From Hysterangium stoloniferum (lineage: Eukaryota > Basidiomycota > Agaricomycetes > Hysterangiales > Hysterangiaceae), in the NCBI GenBank assembly GCA_015178975.1, contig WHVD01000027.1, positions 310,001 to 374,000 on the forward strand: a DNA stretch of 64,000 bases, in the 5' to 3' direction. The translations under genes were made by a program, and so were the position numbers. Within the stretch, counting starts at the first letter, position 1. Every line of letters begins with the position of its first letter. The notes under the pieces were generated by a model. It was not told the origin of the DNA and searched no databases. It saw only the letters and a list, made by a program, of their open reading frames with translations. Shown here piece after piece: positions 36,645-48,067 of the stretch.

Positions 36645-37280
36645 ATGAGTAAATGGCCACGGCTTTACATTAATTCACCTTGGAATCGGCTCGCTCTTAT
36701 TCCACCAGAATCCAAGGATGATATACATGTAGCTGCTCTCCGAAGTAACCCTGAAACTATCCGGTACCTCCCCTTCCTCCCTCGAAGTATAACGCCAGAA
36801 GAGTGGCGCATAAAGCGGGAAGCCAGATCAGCCAAGGAAGAGATATGGGACTTCCACATCCACTTCTTATCTCAAGTTGCACCGGATAAATCCATATCTT
36901 CATTCGTCGGCCAGTGTGGCCTCATCCACATCGACACGGCGAACAGGAGCGCAGAAGTAGGCATAGTGGTTAGTCCTAAGTGGCATAGATCAAAAATAGC
37001 CAGCGAAGCTCTCTACATGACTTTGAAACACGCCTTTGAGTACCCAGACTTGAAGATGCACCGTGTCCAGTTCACGACAGCACCTGATAATGTGCAGATG
37101 AGGGGATGGCTCGAAAACTATGGGATTAAAATGGAATATCGGTTGCGGGAAGCGTGGGTGGATGGTAAAGGTGGTTGGATCGACAGTGTTGGGTACAGTA
37201 TTCTGGAATCTGAATGGCCTGCTTTGAAGAAAAAGTTGGAGGAGAAGCTGAATTCCTGTGGTGGACAGGCGAATGGTTAG
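36645..37280 (+). CDS. GNAT-family N-acetyltransferase (RimJ/RimL-like)
   Basis: Single-exon gene of 211 codons, unusual in this intron-rich region. The fold is read from LRSNPETIRYLPFLPRSITP, SSFVGQCGLIHIDTANRSAE and VGIVVSPKWHRSKIASEALY (the strand 4 and acetyl-CoA loop region, with W-x-x-S in place of the usual G-x-G). HRVQFTTAPDNVQMRGWLEN follows; the N-x-x-S/M-x-x-W pattern is typical of Acetyltransf_3. The protein ends CGGQANG. The acetyl acceptor is unknown. The lack of introns could reflect retroposition or lateral acquisition, or simply intron loss. Confidence 0.8.
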   Translation: MSKWPRLYINSPWNRLALIPPESKDDIHVAALRSNPETIRYLPFLPRSITPEEWRIKREARSAKEEIWDFHIHFLSQVAPDKSISSFVGQCGLIHIDTANRSAEVGIVVSPKWHRSKIASEALYMTLKHAFEYPDLKMHRVQFTTAPDNVQMRGWLENYGIKMEYRLREAWVDGKGGWIDSVGYSILESEWPALKKKLEEKLNSCGGQANG

Positions 37281-37513
37281 CGAGTCAGAACGATGTGTTA
37301 ATTCATTCATTCGATATATCTGAGTTCAATATATATATATACGGTTCAGGTGGTTTTTTGCAATGTTGAACAACAGGAAACCGTGAACAGACTGCCGAAA
37401 ATTTCAACTCCGCTTCCAGCATTACACACCTTTCAAAGTATGTCCAAAACACCATTCTCATCAAATAACATTCCTAATGCATACGGGCAGGTAGAGGTCT
37501 CCCGCATACCACA

Positions 37514-37814
37514 ATGAGTTTCCTAGGACTCCGTAAATGGCCAACGCCAGTAAGTGTACAGAGCATCTCTAATTTCCCATCGCTAACATCGTCCACAAGG
37601 TTGCCCGCCCTATGTGGCCGTTTTTCGCTGCGGCCAGTCTCACGTTCTACCTCGTAGCAAAGGCGCAGGATATGGGTGTCAAATGTAGGCCGTTACTCAA
37701 CAGCCATGTGTTAACACGTACTCACACGTAAAACCTATTCCAGCTGATGCCTACCGCAATGACCCCCGCAACCCATACGCATTGCAGGTTTCGAAAGAGA
37801 GCGCGCATCATTAA
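37514..37814 (+). CDS. ATP18: ATP synthase subunit j (Atp18/i)
   Basis: 63-residue inner-membrane subunit of the mitochondrial F1Fo ATP synthase peripheral region. Exon 1 (37,514-37,549) codes MSFLGLRKWPTP. Exon 2 (37,600-37,684) codes VARPMWPFFAAASLTFYLVA, the single membrane helix, and KAQDMGVK. Exon 3 (37,744-37,814) codes DAYRNDPRNPYALQVSKESA then HH and stop. All junctions are GT-AG and in frame. The YRNDPRNPYA motif is diagnostic of the family. Easily missed because no single exon is long. Confidence 0.95.
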
Positions 37815-38394
37815 AGATTAAGTTGAACTTTACGCATCTTCAGTCTGTCCATTGGCACAGCGTTTTTAGATATGATGTCGTAAAATAGACCGTTTGCCTG
37901 TCACAGAGATTCTGTCTCTTTCACCGAAAAGACATGCGGCATTGAAGATTTCCAGTCTTAAACCGCACTCTTCGAGTTTGAACCTTGTAGAGCAGCGTAT
38001 TGAGGTTGGAGTATGAACAGCCTTTGTGTCCATCATTGCGGCGGATGCAATATAGGGTCCGGAGATTCTTCATGGCTATCAGCCTCTAGCGATTACTTTG
38101 CTTTAAGCCGCAGCTCTCTAATCCCGGTGCAGCTCGGAGCTTTATTTCAGGACGCAATGAGCTATCATTGTAATGCCGAAAAGTCGTCATCCAGGCCGCG
38201 CGTCAAGGTTGTCGTTTGTGTGATACGAGTCATGATTGTCAGGTACAGATAGGGACATTATGCCTAGAGCGTTTCTGCAGGCCGCGAGGAGCCTGCGGAA
38301 ATCCAGCTGTTCTTGTATAAGTAGAAATGTTAATTCAAGACACTTTCGTAAAGTAAAGCACTACTAAGTACTTGATAAGCTTCTAAACCATAAT
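37815..38394. other. Intergenic region upstream of the oxidoreductase
   Basis: 580 nt. A 79-codon plus-strand frame at 38,013-38,252 shows no family. Nothing else recognised. Confidence 0.45.
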
Positions 38395-39385
38395 ATGTTC
38401 GTCCTTGCCATCGGTGCTTCCAGACACATAGGCTATCTCACTTCCCGCAGACTGTTAGGTGGGTGTTATAACCAATTCCACCGGAAGGAACGACCTAATT
38501 CGCATACTTCATGTATCAGCCGAAGGACACACTGTTACATTTCTCTTAAGAAACCCCTCTGTCTTCGACGAGGATCCCACCATCCAGAAGTTCGTAAACG
38601 ACGGACACGCAAAGTTGATTAAAGGCGACGCAACCGTCAAATCAGATATCCAGAAGGCCTTCGACGAAGCTCGTAGCAATGGTCAACTAGATGCTGTCAT
38701 ATTCAGTGTTGGTACGTCCCACTCGCTCTTATCGTCCGTCCGTTATTAACATCGCCGCTCAGGCGGAACTCCCTCATTTTCCGCATTTTCCATAACAAAA
38801 GGCTTCGTTCTCACTCCCCCAAATCTTTGTAGTTTCTCTTTGTACAACGTCCTCGCCTGCTTTCCGGAGGATATCCCAACTGTGCCTCAGCCTAAGTTGA
38901 TTGTCATTTCATCCAACGGCCTCACGAAAACCAGCCACAATGCCTTACCTCTCGTCTTGAAACCTATTTTCTCATATGCCCTCCACTCTCCTCATGCTGA
39001 TAAACTCGTTATGGAACGTAAGTCTCACTGAAACGCATATATGCTTTCGTCAAACAACTAACAACCGAAAACAGGTGCGCTGTTCCACGCAGCGAATTGG
39101 ACATGGTCCGAAAAGGACCCAAATGACCTCACTGATTTCCTAGGATCAGACTGGCAGGAAAATTTGGGAGGGCCAGGATATCTCAAGGAAGTTGTCGTCG
39201 TTCGACCCACCTTGCTCACAGATGGCGACGCGAAGCCAGCAAAGGGAGTTTATAAAACATCGATAGAAGAGTTTCGTCATAATGCTTACTCCATTCCTCG
39301 AAAAGAGGTCGCACATTTTATCGTCGAGGGACTCTTGAAGAATTGGGCGGAATGGCGGGGAAATGTGGTTAGAATCACTGGGTAA
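38395..39385 (+). CDS. NAD(P)-binding oxidoreductase (atypical SDR / NmrA-like)
   Basis: Rossmann-fold protein. It starts MFVLAIGASRHIGYLTSRRL (the G-x-x-x-x-I-G form of the dinucleotide loop), spliced to AEGHTVTFLLRNPSVFDED, then LIKGDATVKSDIQKAFDEA and LDAVIFSVGGTPSFSAFS. Later come PKLIVISSNGLTKTS, ERALFHAANWTWSEKD, EVVVVRPTLLTDGD and IPRKEVAHFIVEGLL, ending at RITG. Four short introns, all in frame. Typical of fungal proteins annotated as NAD-dependent epimerase or NmrA-like; the substrate is unknown. Its last exon from 39,122 is the left edge of the tandem array, and copies of that exon recur at 42,982 and 48,068. Confidence 0.85.
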
Positions 39386-39448
39386 AGGACAGATCACTGG
39401 GTAAGGACAGATCACTGGGTAAAGGACAGATCATTGGGTAAAAGACAA
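39374..39448 (+). repeat. 19-bp minisatellite, 4 copies (unit 1)
   Basis: Four tandem copies of ATCACTGGGTAAAGGACAG with small changes, one being 18 bp. The first copy is the oxidoreductase C-terminus itself: ATC ACT GGG TAA codes I-T-G-stop. Confidence 0.9.
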
Positions 39449-39823
39449 CTTCGTTGGCTATTAATCACACTGATAGGTTTCTCTTCATTTTCTATCACCG
39501 CGTCTGATATATACCATATATTATAATATCTAAATAATCCTGAATGTAGGGTGTTGTAGCTATATCAGGATCCGCTAAAAACACTAATAGCGACGATACC
39601 CACGTTGTCCGCGTCGTGGTCCATTATAATCTGTAAGTATAAGAAGGAGCAATGAGTGGCTGTAAGCCAAGTCGAGCATACAACTAACTACTGGTATCGC
39701 GAACTGGACTGACACCAACGTCTCCAAGGTTAGTATAACGTCCGTGCATGGTTCAACAATTCACCAATCCACATTTTCGAGAAATTTTGCTTCATGCTAC
39801 GCTTTTCCGTTGACTGATGGGGG
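39449..39823. other. Unit 1 non-coding DNA
   Basis: AT-rich sequence shared by the three units. The short open frames are not conserved as proteins between units. The junction of the 1.1-kb deletion is near 39,740. Confidence 0.5.
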
Positions 39824-40275
39824 TGTTAGAAGGCGTAGAGGGAGAAGGGAGTTGATATATAAGAATATATATAAAATAAAAATCCAACGTGCCTTGTGTA
39901 TGTCACACTGTCGGCGTGTCACCTGTGCGGGACCCAAGCAGGCCGGCCAGCGCATCCTACCTACGCGTGAGGAAAAATGCAGCCCGGCACCGTATAACTC
40001 GTCCAAGTCCCGCCAGAGTATTATATCGTCGGCTTTCGCGGAGGGCCAGGTCCCCGGCGCCGTGTAATGGCTGGCGATCGGAGAAATTATACGGGTACCG
40101 ACAGCGCGGGCCCGGGACCCCACCTGGTCTACATAATAGTATATCGAATAGAGGAGATTAAACACATATGACCACCCTTATTGCTCTTCTTGAGATATTC
40201 TGTCTCGCCATTTTTTATACAAACGCTTACTTCTACGATACTCGTTATACCTAATATAATCCGTCCCAAGAGCCT

Positions 40276-40440
40276 TTATCCGTCATTCACGTGGGAAGGG
40301 GTTCGATTCTTAAGGTGTGCCATCATTTTTAGCGCAATAGACCATAGAAATTTAGGAAGTTTTGATGCGTATAACATAAATCGCACCCCTTCAGTTATCG
40401 TGCCTATTCCTCTCTCCGCGATTCCGTTTTGCTGCGGCAG
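40276..40440 (-). pseudogene. Copia-type integrase fragment (unit 1)
   Basis: Reads LPQQNGIAERGIGTITEGVR, SMLYASKLPKFLWSIAL and HLKNRTPSHVNDG, then a stop. This is the end of a Ty1/copia integrase core; the HG-x-x-PQQNG-x-AE-R box carries the catalytic Glu. Nothing of the rest of the integrase is adjacent. Confidence 0.8.
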
Positions 40441-40673
40441 CCCTCACCCGCCGTGCACCCTATAACCTTGACCCAATAATATGTCCCTCCCTCCACTACA
40501 CCGTCCCTGAGGCTCCAACCCCACAGTCCTGTACTGGACGGATAATCCTGTCAGGCACAGAAACGGAACGTTTCCTGGCAAGGAAGTAGCGGCGAAGGCT
40601 CGGTAGCAGGATTTAGCATCAAAGAACGGCCATTTACAACTGCAAAATCGCATATGGTTAAATACCCCTCAGT

Positions 40674-42867
40674 TTATAATAATGGAGTGATTATCCACAA
40701 ACGCACCGTAAGTATGATCTCTAACCAGTACGCGTCACCACGATGATCATACATCTTGCAATTCTCATGCCACCCCTTTGGAAAGCGCCATTTCTTTGTA
40801 GGCTGCACGGGGTCATTCGGTGCTCTCGGAGAGATGAGAAGGTAGCGGACCTCCACGAGCGGCTCCGAGACTGTCTGCTTGTCATCGGCCTTCGTGGTCT
40901 TCCATTTTCTTTTTTTCGTGGGGAGGGTCTCCTGAAGTTGCTTCTTCAAAGCAGCAACGATCTTTCGGATCACTTGATAACCCACCGCCGAGCCTCCGTG
41001 TGATCGGGACACAGTCATCTGCAGAACCCATAGAATGGCTGACTTCCTTGAAGAATAGAAATCGACTGTAAAAGCATCAAACAACGGGAAATTTGGTGTA
41101 GCAGGCTGGTAATACTCGTGTTGCTGAAAAAGTGTAGGCAAGTCAGTAGTCGATTGGAATATGACAACCTTGCGTGTGACTTGGGCAAACTTCACATTGT
41201 CGGGGATGGGGGATGAAACGTCCGAAGTGAACTCTGGGGGGTCAGCACCGTTGGAAGTCATTGTGATAAGAGGCCAGAAGTCGCCCCTAGAGTTTGTCGT
41301 GAGCTGACGATGAGCGAGCGGCTCAAAGTACCACCCTGCCAGTGCCGCTGTTTGCGGTATCTGTCGAAACAGGTTGATTTTTTGGCGAATGATGGTATCC
41401 TCTACAACATTCAGCTTCTTTAGCATGCTCCTGCCAACCCAGTCCGACTTGAAATTCAACGCCCAACGATCCCCCGATAGATGCTCGTCAGGGATAGGGC
41501 GGATAACGATGATCCGATGAGAAAGTTGTGGATTAAAACCGCTATCACGACGGGAAAGGGTGGCTATGATCTGTTGCAAATCTTGGTGACTTATCTGGAG
41601 AGCTCCCTCATGCTCCAGGGTAATCGCCCTGAAATCAAACATCGCATGGAAGACATCACGCGCAGCATATCCAAAACGTTCGATCGCCGCATCTAGAAGA
41701 GTATCGAGAGCATCCTCAGAGGATGGTGAGATGGGGTCTTCTACTGTCATCGGATAACGTTCTTGGAGAATTGCACCGGCGCCAGGGAACCCACGTAGCG
41801 CAATAATGAGATCCATCCGAGGCTGAGAGGAGCCTTTGTCAGGATAAACCTGACGCAATTTGTCCAGTAAATTAACATAATCGTCTTGATATTGAAGTCT
41901 GAGACAATGTACGCTCAGACATGAACAAAAGCGTCGTAATGGCAAGTGTAAACCTACGCTAATGAGAGCTCCTCACGGGTCCATAACGGCAAGCCAGCGA
42001 TCAGAGCCGTTGTCAGTTTCGTCCAGGTCTTATATCGAATGGGATCCGGGGAAGCTGTCTGGATAGGGAAGCAGTAGCGAGAGAGTAACGGCCGTTGTGG
42101 CTCCCGTCTGGCGGAAATGTCAAACAAGGACCAAATAAAAACCCCAGACGATGACTTGGCCATGGGGGGAACTGTGCGTCTTCCAGCATCTGCCACATAG
42201 ACAGCATCGTGGAAGAAGAGGAACAGCTCGTCGCCATCCAAAGAGAAGAGCACGATTTGCTTTTGCTGCAGAAGGCGGACAAGAAGATAGAACAGGAAAA
42301 GGGTTTTGCCTAAAAATATGATTACTATCTTGCGCAACATTAGAGGTGTAAAGTACGTGCCAGTGCCAGGCTGACCGGTGATAAGAACTCCTGCATTTTT
42401 AGGGCCGGTTGGTATCAATGCGCGCATCCAGACGCGGTGAAACATCTCAGTATAAGACTCGCGGACCAAAATCACCATGGGAAAATCTCTAGGATACGAC
42501 GATGACTCAGTGAGAGGTGCAAGAGACAGCTTTGGAGAGCTGGGATCGGCGAGCGAATCGCACTCGGAAGCTCCACGCCATTTGGTGAAGAAGCTTTGCC
42601 ACTCCGGCCTAGCCAATGTCCATAACTTTTTGTCATCCTCATGCCACTCCCAATTATCAACATCTACAAGAATGGGGATTAGGTGGTGATAACGATAGAT
42701 GATGATTGGAGAATCGGGCCTCACCAGTATTTGCATTCGCCAGGTTGTTGTACTCACCAAGGTCTGGTATAGCGAAGGCGCGACAGGTGGTGGGCAGGAA
42801 CATAAGAGAGGGGAAGTTTGTCTGCATATCGAGATAATTTCAAGGTGACAAAAGGAGGTTTTTGCAT
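40674..42867 (-). CDS. Crinkler/RHS-like P-loop NTPase, copy 1
   Basis: Predicted NTPase of the expanded basidiomycete class resembling the ATPase module of RHS and Crinkler proteins. Start at 42,867: MQKPPFVTLKLSRYADKLPL; an intron then leads to DVDNWEWHEDDKKLWTLARP. Walker A is GQPGTG plus GKTLFLFYLLVRLLQQKQ, split by 51 nt that lack a stop. FIWSLFDI follows, then SPDPIRYKTWTK and LPLWTREELSLA, the family's W-x-x-EEL end of the NTPase core. A second intron (GTAGGT to TCTCAG) joins LALQYQDDYVNLLDKLRQVY and a long C-terminal region (RFGYAARDVFHAMF, SRSHGGSAVGYQVIRKIVAA) to a stop at 40,674. Function in any cell is unknown. Roles in genome conflict or effector delivery are known only for relatives. 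Confidence 0.7.
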
Positions 42868-42981
42868 ACCGGGAATTGAAACTCTGCTCAAGGTCTTTGC
42901 ATTACGTAAAGCACGCGCTAATTATATCCCGCAGGTGAGGAAGGACAGGGCAGAGTTATAGGTCGATTGCACTGTGTATCT

Positions 42982-43245
42982 AATGACCTCACTGATTTCC
43001 TAGGATCAGACTGGCAGGAAATTTTGGAAGGGCCAGGATATCTCAAGGAAGTTGTCGTCGTTCGACCCACCTTGCTCACAGATGGCGACGCGAAGCCAGC
43101 AAAGGGAGTTTATAAAACATCGATAGAAGAGTTTCGTCATAATGCTTACTCCATTCCTCGGAAGGAGGTCGAACATTTTATCGTCGAGGGACTCTTGAAG
43201 AATTGGGCGGAATGGCGGGGAAATGTGGTTAGGATCACTGGGTAA
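42982..43245 (+). pseudogene. Oxidoreductase last-exon copy (unit 2)
   Basis: Reads NDLTDFLGSDWQE, GPGYLKEVVVVRPTLLTDGD and NAYSIPRKEVEHFIVEGLL to RITG and stop. Upstream exons are absent, so it is only a fragment, although the frame is still open. Confidence 0.9.
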
Positions 43246-43347
43246 AGGACAGATCACTGGGTAAAGGCCAGATCACTGGGTAAAGGACAGATCACTGGGT
43301 AAAGGACAGATCACTGGGTAAAGGACAGATCATTGGGTAAAGGACAA
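43234..43347 (+). repeat. 19-bp minisatellite, 6 copies (unit 2)
   Basis: Six tandem copies of the ATCACTGGGTAAAGGACAG unit, the last with ATCATTGGG. Confidence 0.9.
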
Positions 43348-44839
43348 CTTCGTTGGCTATTAATCACACTGATAGGTTTCTCTTCATTTTCTATCACCGC
43401 GTCTGATATATACCATATATTATAATATCTAAATAATCCTGAACGTAGGGTGTTGTAGCTATATCAGGATTCACTAAAAACACTAATAGCGACGATACCC
43501 ACGTTGTCCGCGTCGTGGTCCATTATAATCTGTAAGTATAAGAAGGAGCAATGAGTAGCTGTTGATAATAGAAGCCAACTCGAGCATACAACTACTGGGA
43601 TCGCAAACTGGACTGACACCAACGTCTCCAAGGTTAGTATACGTCCCAACACCAAGGTGCCTTGTGTAGCATTTCCGCCATAAGTGCTTTCCATTCCCAT
43701 CGAATGTATGTGTTCAAATCACCTAATTTTTGACAATCTTCAGATTATCCCGACTGTAGTCAAGCCAGCAACATATCTATCTGAAGAGATCACAAGATTT
43801 GGCATTGTGAGCGCTACACTCCAGATTTGCAAATGTTACTTTCCGACTTGTATTCAGTGACGACAAGTGATATAAACATGGTTGATAGTAACGGCGATGT
43901 GTATGTGTCTGTTGTCGGTCTACAGAGAACTAGGTCAATGCTGTGATCAATGTGGATGAAGTTTGGTATGTCTATTTACTACCCATCCTCGTTTACCATT
44001 AAAAGAGTGTTTATAGCACAACCAAAGGAACAGCAGGTGCTGCTGATTCGTGACTTGAGTACTTCTTGCAATAGATGGTCATGTTCAGAATTGAACCTGG
44101 CCCATTAATCACACCTGTGTGAGTATCTTTCATAGCCGCTCTATCTGGGTTGATTGAATGACTACTCTGGTCAGACCGTACTCAGTAAAGATGGAGTGGA
44201 GGCCGGCACATGCATATAAACAGCCTGTAACTGGCCACACGAATGCTGTCGTGTGACCCATTACCTAATGGCAAAGAGGGCCATTGAAACACTATATCCA
44301 CGATGCTGCTGGCCTGGGAAAGATGAATGGAAGCAGCAGTTCTTGAGTAATCCAGATATTATCAGAATAGAGCCACATTGGTTATTGTGTCGAATCATCT
44401 CTATCACTCTCAAAGTATTTGGCCTAAGCACAAAGGGGCGTGTGAAAGTATCCAGCTGCGTGTGTACGCTATCAATTCCTTATTCAAAGATTTAAGCTAA
44501 TTCATGCTTAGTAGTGGTTGGCCTGGATGTGCGTGTCAGAACCAAAAGCGAACAGGAAGACATACATAGGATGTTGGAAGGAAATCGACCGTTACATAGG
44601 CGAGTGACAGAGGTTGATGCTGCCATTGTTGTACGCAGCCGCACTGAAATACAGTCCCTGTCAGCTGTTAATTCTGCTCCTCTTTCGAAGCCCTCACTCC
44701 CACTTCTAGGCCCACATTTTAAAATCACTTGCCAAGTCATGAGGGAGTTTTCCAAGACGTGCATGGTTCAACAATTCACCAATCCACATTTTCGAGAAAG
44801 TTATGCTTCATGCTACGCTTTTCCGTTGACTGATGGGGG
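43348..44839. other. Unit 2 non-coding DNA
   Basis: 1.5 kb without a supported gene. Open frames at 44,492-44,870 on both strands are identical in unit 3, but they lack family motifs and are probably remnants of retroelement coding DNA, since they run directly into the LTR-like start. Confidence 0.4.
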
Positions 44840-45185
44840 TGTTAGAAGGCGTAGAGGGAGAAGGAGTTGATATATAAGAATATATATAAAATAAAAATCC
44901 AACGTACCTTTTGTATGTCACACTGTCGGCGTGTCACCTGTGCGGGACCCAAGCAGGCCGGCCAGCGCATCCTACGTACGCGGTGAGGAAAAATGCAGCC
45001 CGGCACCGTATAACTCGTCCAAGTCCCGCCAGAGTATTATATCGTCGGCTTTCGCGGAGGGCCAGGTCCCCGGCGCCGTGTAATGGCTGGCGATCGGAGA
45101 AATTATACGGGTACCGACAGCGCGGATCCCCAGTGCCTCATCGGGGGACCCCACCTGTAATAGTATCGAATAGAGGAGATTAAAG
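44840..45185 (+). mobile_element. LTR-like sequence after a purine tract (unit 2; equivalents at 39,824 and 50,419)
   Basis: A polypurine-like TGATGGGGG is followed by TGTTAGAAGGCGTAGAGG, the layout of a polypurine tract and 3' LTR start. The next 350 nt contain a GC-rich core and a possible TATATAAG box. The end is not defined: no matching CA end or target duplication was found, so this is a partial or decayed LTR. Confidence 0.45.
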
Positions 45186-45371
45186 TGGATCATATGGGTT
45201 GCAGGGCCAGATCCTATTATGTGCCTGTTGAGGATTATCAGAAAAAAAGCGTAGTGTAAGCGGAATATGACCACCCTTATTGCGTCTTCTTGATTCTGTC
45301 TCGCCATTTTTTATACAAACGCTTACTTCTACGATACTCGTTATACCTAATATAATCCGTCCCAAGAGCCT

Positions 45372-45536
45372 TTATCCGTCATTCACGTGGGAAGGGGTTC
45401 GATTCTTAAGGTGTGCCATCATTTTTAGCGCAATAGACCATAGAAATTTAGGAAGTTTTGATGCGTATAACATAAATCGCACCCCTTCAGTTATCGTGCC
45501 TATTCCTCTCTCCGCGATTCCGTTTTGCTGCGGCAG
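45372..45536 (-). pseudogene. Copia-type integrase fragment (unit 2)
   Basis: Same fragment as in unit 1, from LPQQNGIAERGIG to HVNDG and stop. Confidence 0.8.
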
Positions 45537-45769
45537 CCCTCACCCGCCGTGCACCCTATAACCTTGACCTAATAATATGTCCCTCCCTCCACTACACCGT
45601 CCCTGAGGCTCCAACCCCACAGTCCTGTACTGGACGGATAATCCTGTCAGGCACAGAAACGGAACGTTTCCTGGCAAGGAAGTAGCGGCGAAGGCTCGGT
45701 AGCAGGATTTAGCATCAAAGAACGGCCATTTACAACTGCAAAATCGCATATGGTTAAATACCCCTCAGT

Positions 45770-47963
45770 TTATAATAATGGAGTGATTATCCACAAACGC
45801 ACCGTAAGTATGATCTCTAACCAGTACGCGTCACCACGATGATCATACATCTTGCAATTCTCATGCCACCCCTTTGGAAAGCGCCATTTCTTCGTAGGCT
45901 GCACGGGGTCATTCGGTGCTCTCGGAGAGATGAGAAGGTAGCGGACCTCCACGAGCGGCTCCGAGACTGTCTGCTTGTCATCGGCCTTCGTGGTTTTCCA
46001 TTTTCTTTTTTTGGTGGGGAGGGTCTCCTGAAGTTGCTTCTTCAAAGCAGCAACAATCTTTCGGATCACTTGATAACCCACCGCCGAGCCTCCGTGTGAC
46101 CGGGACACAATCATCTGCAGAACCCATAGAATGGCTGAGTTCCTTGACGAATAGAAATCGACTGTAAAAGCATCAAACAATGGGAAATTTGGTGTAGCAG
46201 GCTGGTAATACTCGTGTTGCTGAAAAAGTGTAGGCAAGTCAGTAGTCGATTGGAATATGACAACCTTGCGTGTGACTTGGGCAAACTTCACATTGTCAGG
46301 GATGGGGGATGAAACGTCCGAAGTGAACTCTGGGGGGTCAGCACCGTTGGAAGTCATTGTGATAAGAGGCCAGAAGTCGCCCCTAGAGTTTTCCGTGAGC
46401 TGACGATGAGCGAGCGGCTCAAAGTACCACCCTGCCAGTGCCGCTGTTTGCGGTATCTGTCGAAACAGGTTGATTTTTTGGCGAATGATGGTATCCTCTA
46501 CAACATCCAACTTCTTTAGCACGCTCCTGCCAACCCAGTCCGACTTGAAATTCAATGCCCAACGATCCCCCGACATAGGCCTGTCAGGGATAGGGTGGAT
46601 AACGATGATCCGATGAGAAAGTTGTGGATTAAAACCGCTATCACGACGGGCAAGGGTGGCTATGATCTGTTGCAAATCTTGGTGACTTATCTGGAGAGCT
46701 TCCTCATGCTCCAGGGTAATCGTGCTGAAATCAAACATCGCATGGAAGACATCACGCGCAGCATATCCAAAACGTTCGATCGCCGCATCTAAAAGAGTAT
46801 CGAGAGCATCCTCAGGGGATGGTGAAATGGTGTCTTCTACTGTCATCGGATAACGTTCTTGGAGAATTGCATCGGCGCCAGGAAACCTATCTAGCGCAAT
46901 AACGGGATCCATCCGAGGCTGAAAGGAGTCTTTGTCGGGATAAACCTGACGCAATGTGTCCAGAAAATCAACATAACCGTCTTGATATTGAAGCCTGAGA
47001 TAATGTACGCTCAGACATGAACAAAAGCGTCGTAATGGCAAGTGTAAACCTACGCTAATGAGAGCTCCTCACGGGTCCACAACGGCAAACCGGCGATCAG
47101 AGGCTTTGACTCCTTCGTCCAGATCTTATATCGAACGGGATCCGGGGAAGCTGTCTGGATAGGGAAGCAGTAGCGAGAGAGTAACGGCCGTTGTGGCTCC
47201 CGTCTGGCGGAAATGTCAAACAAGGACCAAATAAAAACCCGAGACGATGACTTGGCCACGGGGGGGACTGTGCGTGTTCCAGCATCTGCCACATAGACAG
47301 CATCGTGGAGGAAGAGGAACAGCTCTTCGCCATCCAAAGAGAACATTACGATTTGCTTTTGCTGCAGAAGGCGGACAAGAAGGTAGAACAGGAAAAGGGT
47401 TTTGCCTAAAAATATGATTACTATCTTGCGCAACATTAGAGGTGTAAAGTACGTGCCAGTGCCAGGCTGACCGGTGATAAGAACTCCTGCATTTTTAGGG
47501 CCGGTTGGTATCAATGCGCGCATCCAGACGCGGTGAAACATCTCAGTATAAGACTCGCGGACCAAAATCGCTATGGGAAATTGTCTAGGATACGACGATA
47601 ACTCAGTGAGAGGTGCAAGAGACAGCTTTGGAGAGCTGGGATCGGCGAGCGAATCGCACTCGGAAGCTCCACGCCATTTGGTGAAGAAGCTTTGCCACTC
47701 CGGTTCAGCCAACGTCCATAACCTTTTGTGATTTTCATACCACGCCCAATTGTTAACATCTACAAGAGTGGGGATTAGGTGGTGATGACGATAGATGATG
47801 ATTGGAGAATTGGGCCTCACCAGTATTTGCATTCGCCAGGTTGTTGTACTCACCAAGGTCTGGTATAGCGAAGGCGCGACAGGTGGTGGGCAGGAACCTA
47901 AGAGAGGGGAAGTTTGTCTGCATATCGAGATAATTTCAAGGTGACAAAAGGAGGTTTTTGCAT
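45770..47963 (-). CDS. Crinkler/RHS-like P-loop NTPase, copy 2
   Basis: Same structure as copy 1: start MQKPPFVTLKLSRYADKL at 47,963, the same introns, the same 51-nt interruption of Walker A, and the same stop after IITPLL. Scattered substitutions, for example DVNNWAWYENHKRLWTLAEP and EDTISPSPEDALDTLL, change many residues without stops. With no nonsense in either long exon the gene may still be functional. It is followed downstream by the integrase scrap of its unit. Confidence 0.7.
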
Positions 47964-48067
47964 ACCGGGAATTGAAAGGTCTTTGCATTACGTAAAGCAC
48001 GCGCTAATTATATCCCGCAGGTGAGGAAGGACAGGGTAGAGTTATAGGTCGATTGCACTGTGTATCT

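Larger units (their letters stand above)
39122..42981. repeat. Tandem segmental duplication, unit 1 (3.86 kb)
   Basis: Runs from within the last exon of the oxidoreductase to the start of the next exon copy. Contents in order: oxidoreductase 3' end, minisatellite, AT-rich non-coding DNA, LTR-like sequence starting TGTTAGAAGGC at 39,824, copia integrase scrap, and minus-strand NTPase gene. It lacks about 1.1 kb (equivalent to roughly 43,640-44,757) present in units 2 and 3. Confidence 0.9.
42982..48067. repeat. Tandem segmental duplication, unit 2 (5.09 kb)
   Basis: Starts with a copy of the oxidoreductase last exon joined to the sequence just 5' of the NTPase gene (GTGTATCT then AATGACCTC), defining the unit boundary. 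Carries the same contents as unit 1 plus about 1.1 kb of extra non-coding DNA. The sequence is nearly identical to units 1 and 3 over most of its length. Confidence 0.9.

Noticed and set aside
38013-38252. 79-codon plus-strand open frame upstream of the oxidoreductase
   Set aside because: No family, no splice partners and no coding-like composition.
39374-39448. Short direct repeats resembling a CRISPR array
   Set aside because: Repeats are contiguous with no unique spacers, and the DNA is fungal nuclear; it is a minisatellite.
41481-41696. Plus-strand open frames opposite the NTPase genes, present in each copy
   Set aside because: Antisense shadows of a long conserved exon; they share no protein motif.
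44492-44870. Overlapping open frames on both strands, identical in units 2 and 3
   Set aside because: Identity between units reflects recent duplication, not selection; no motif found.
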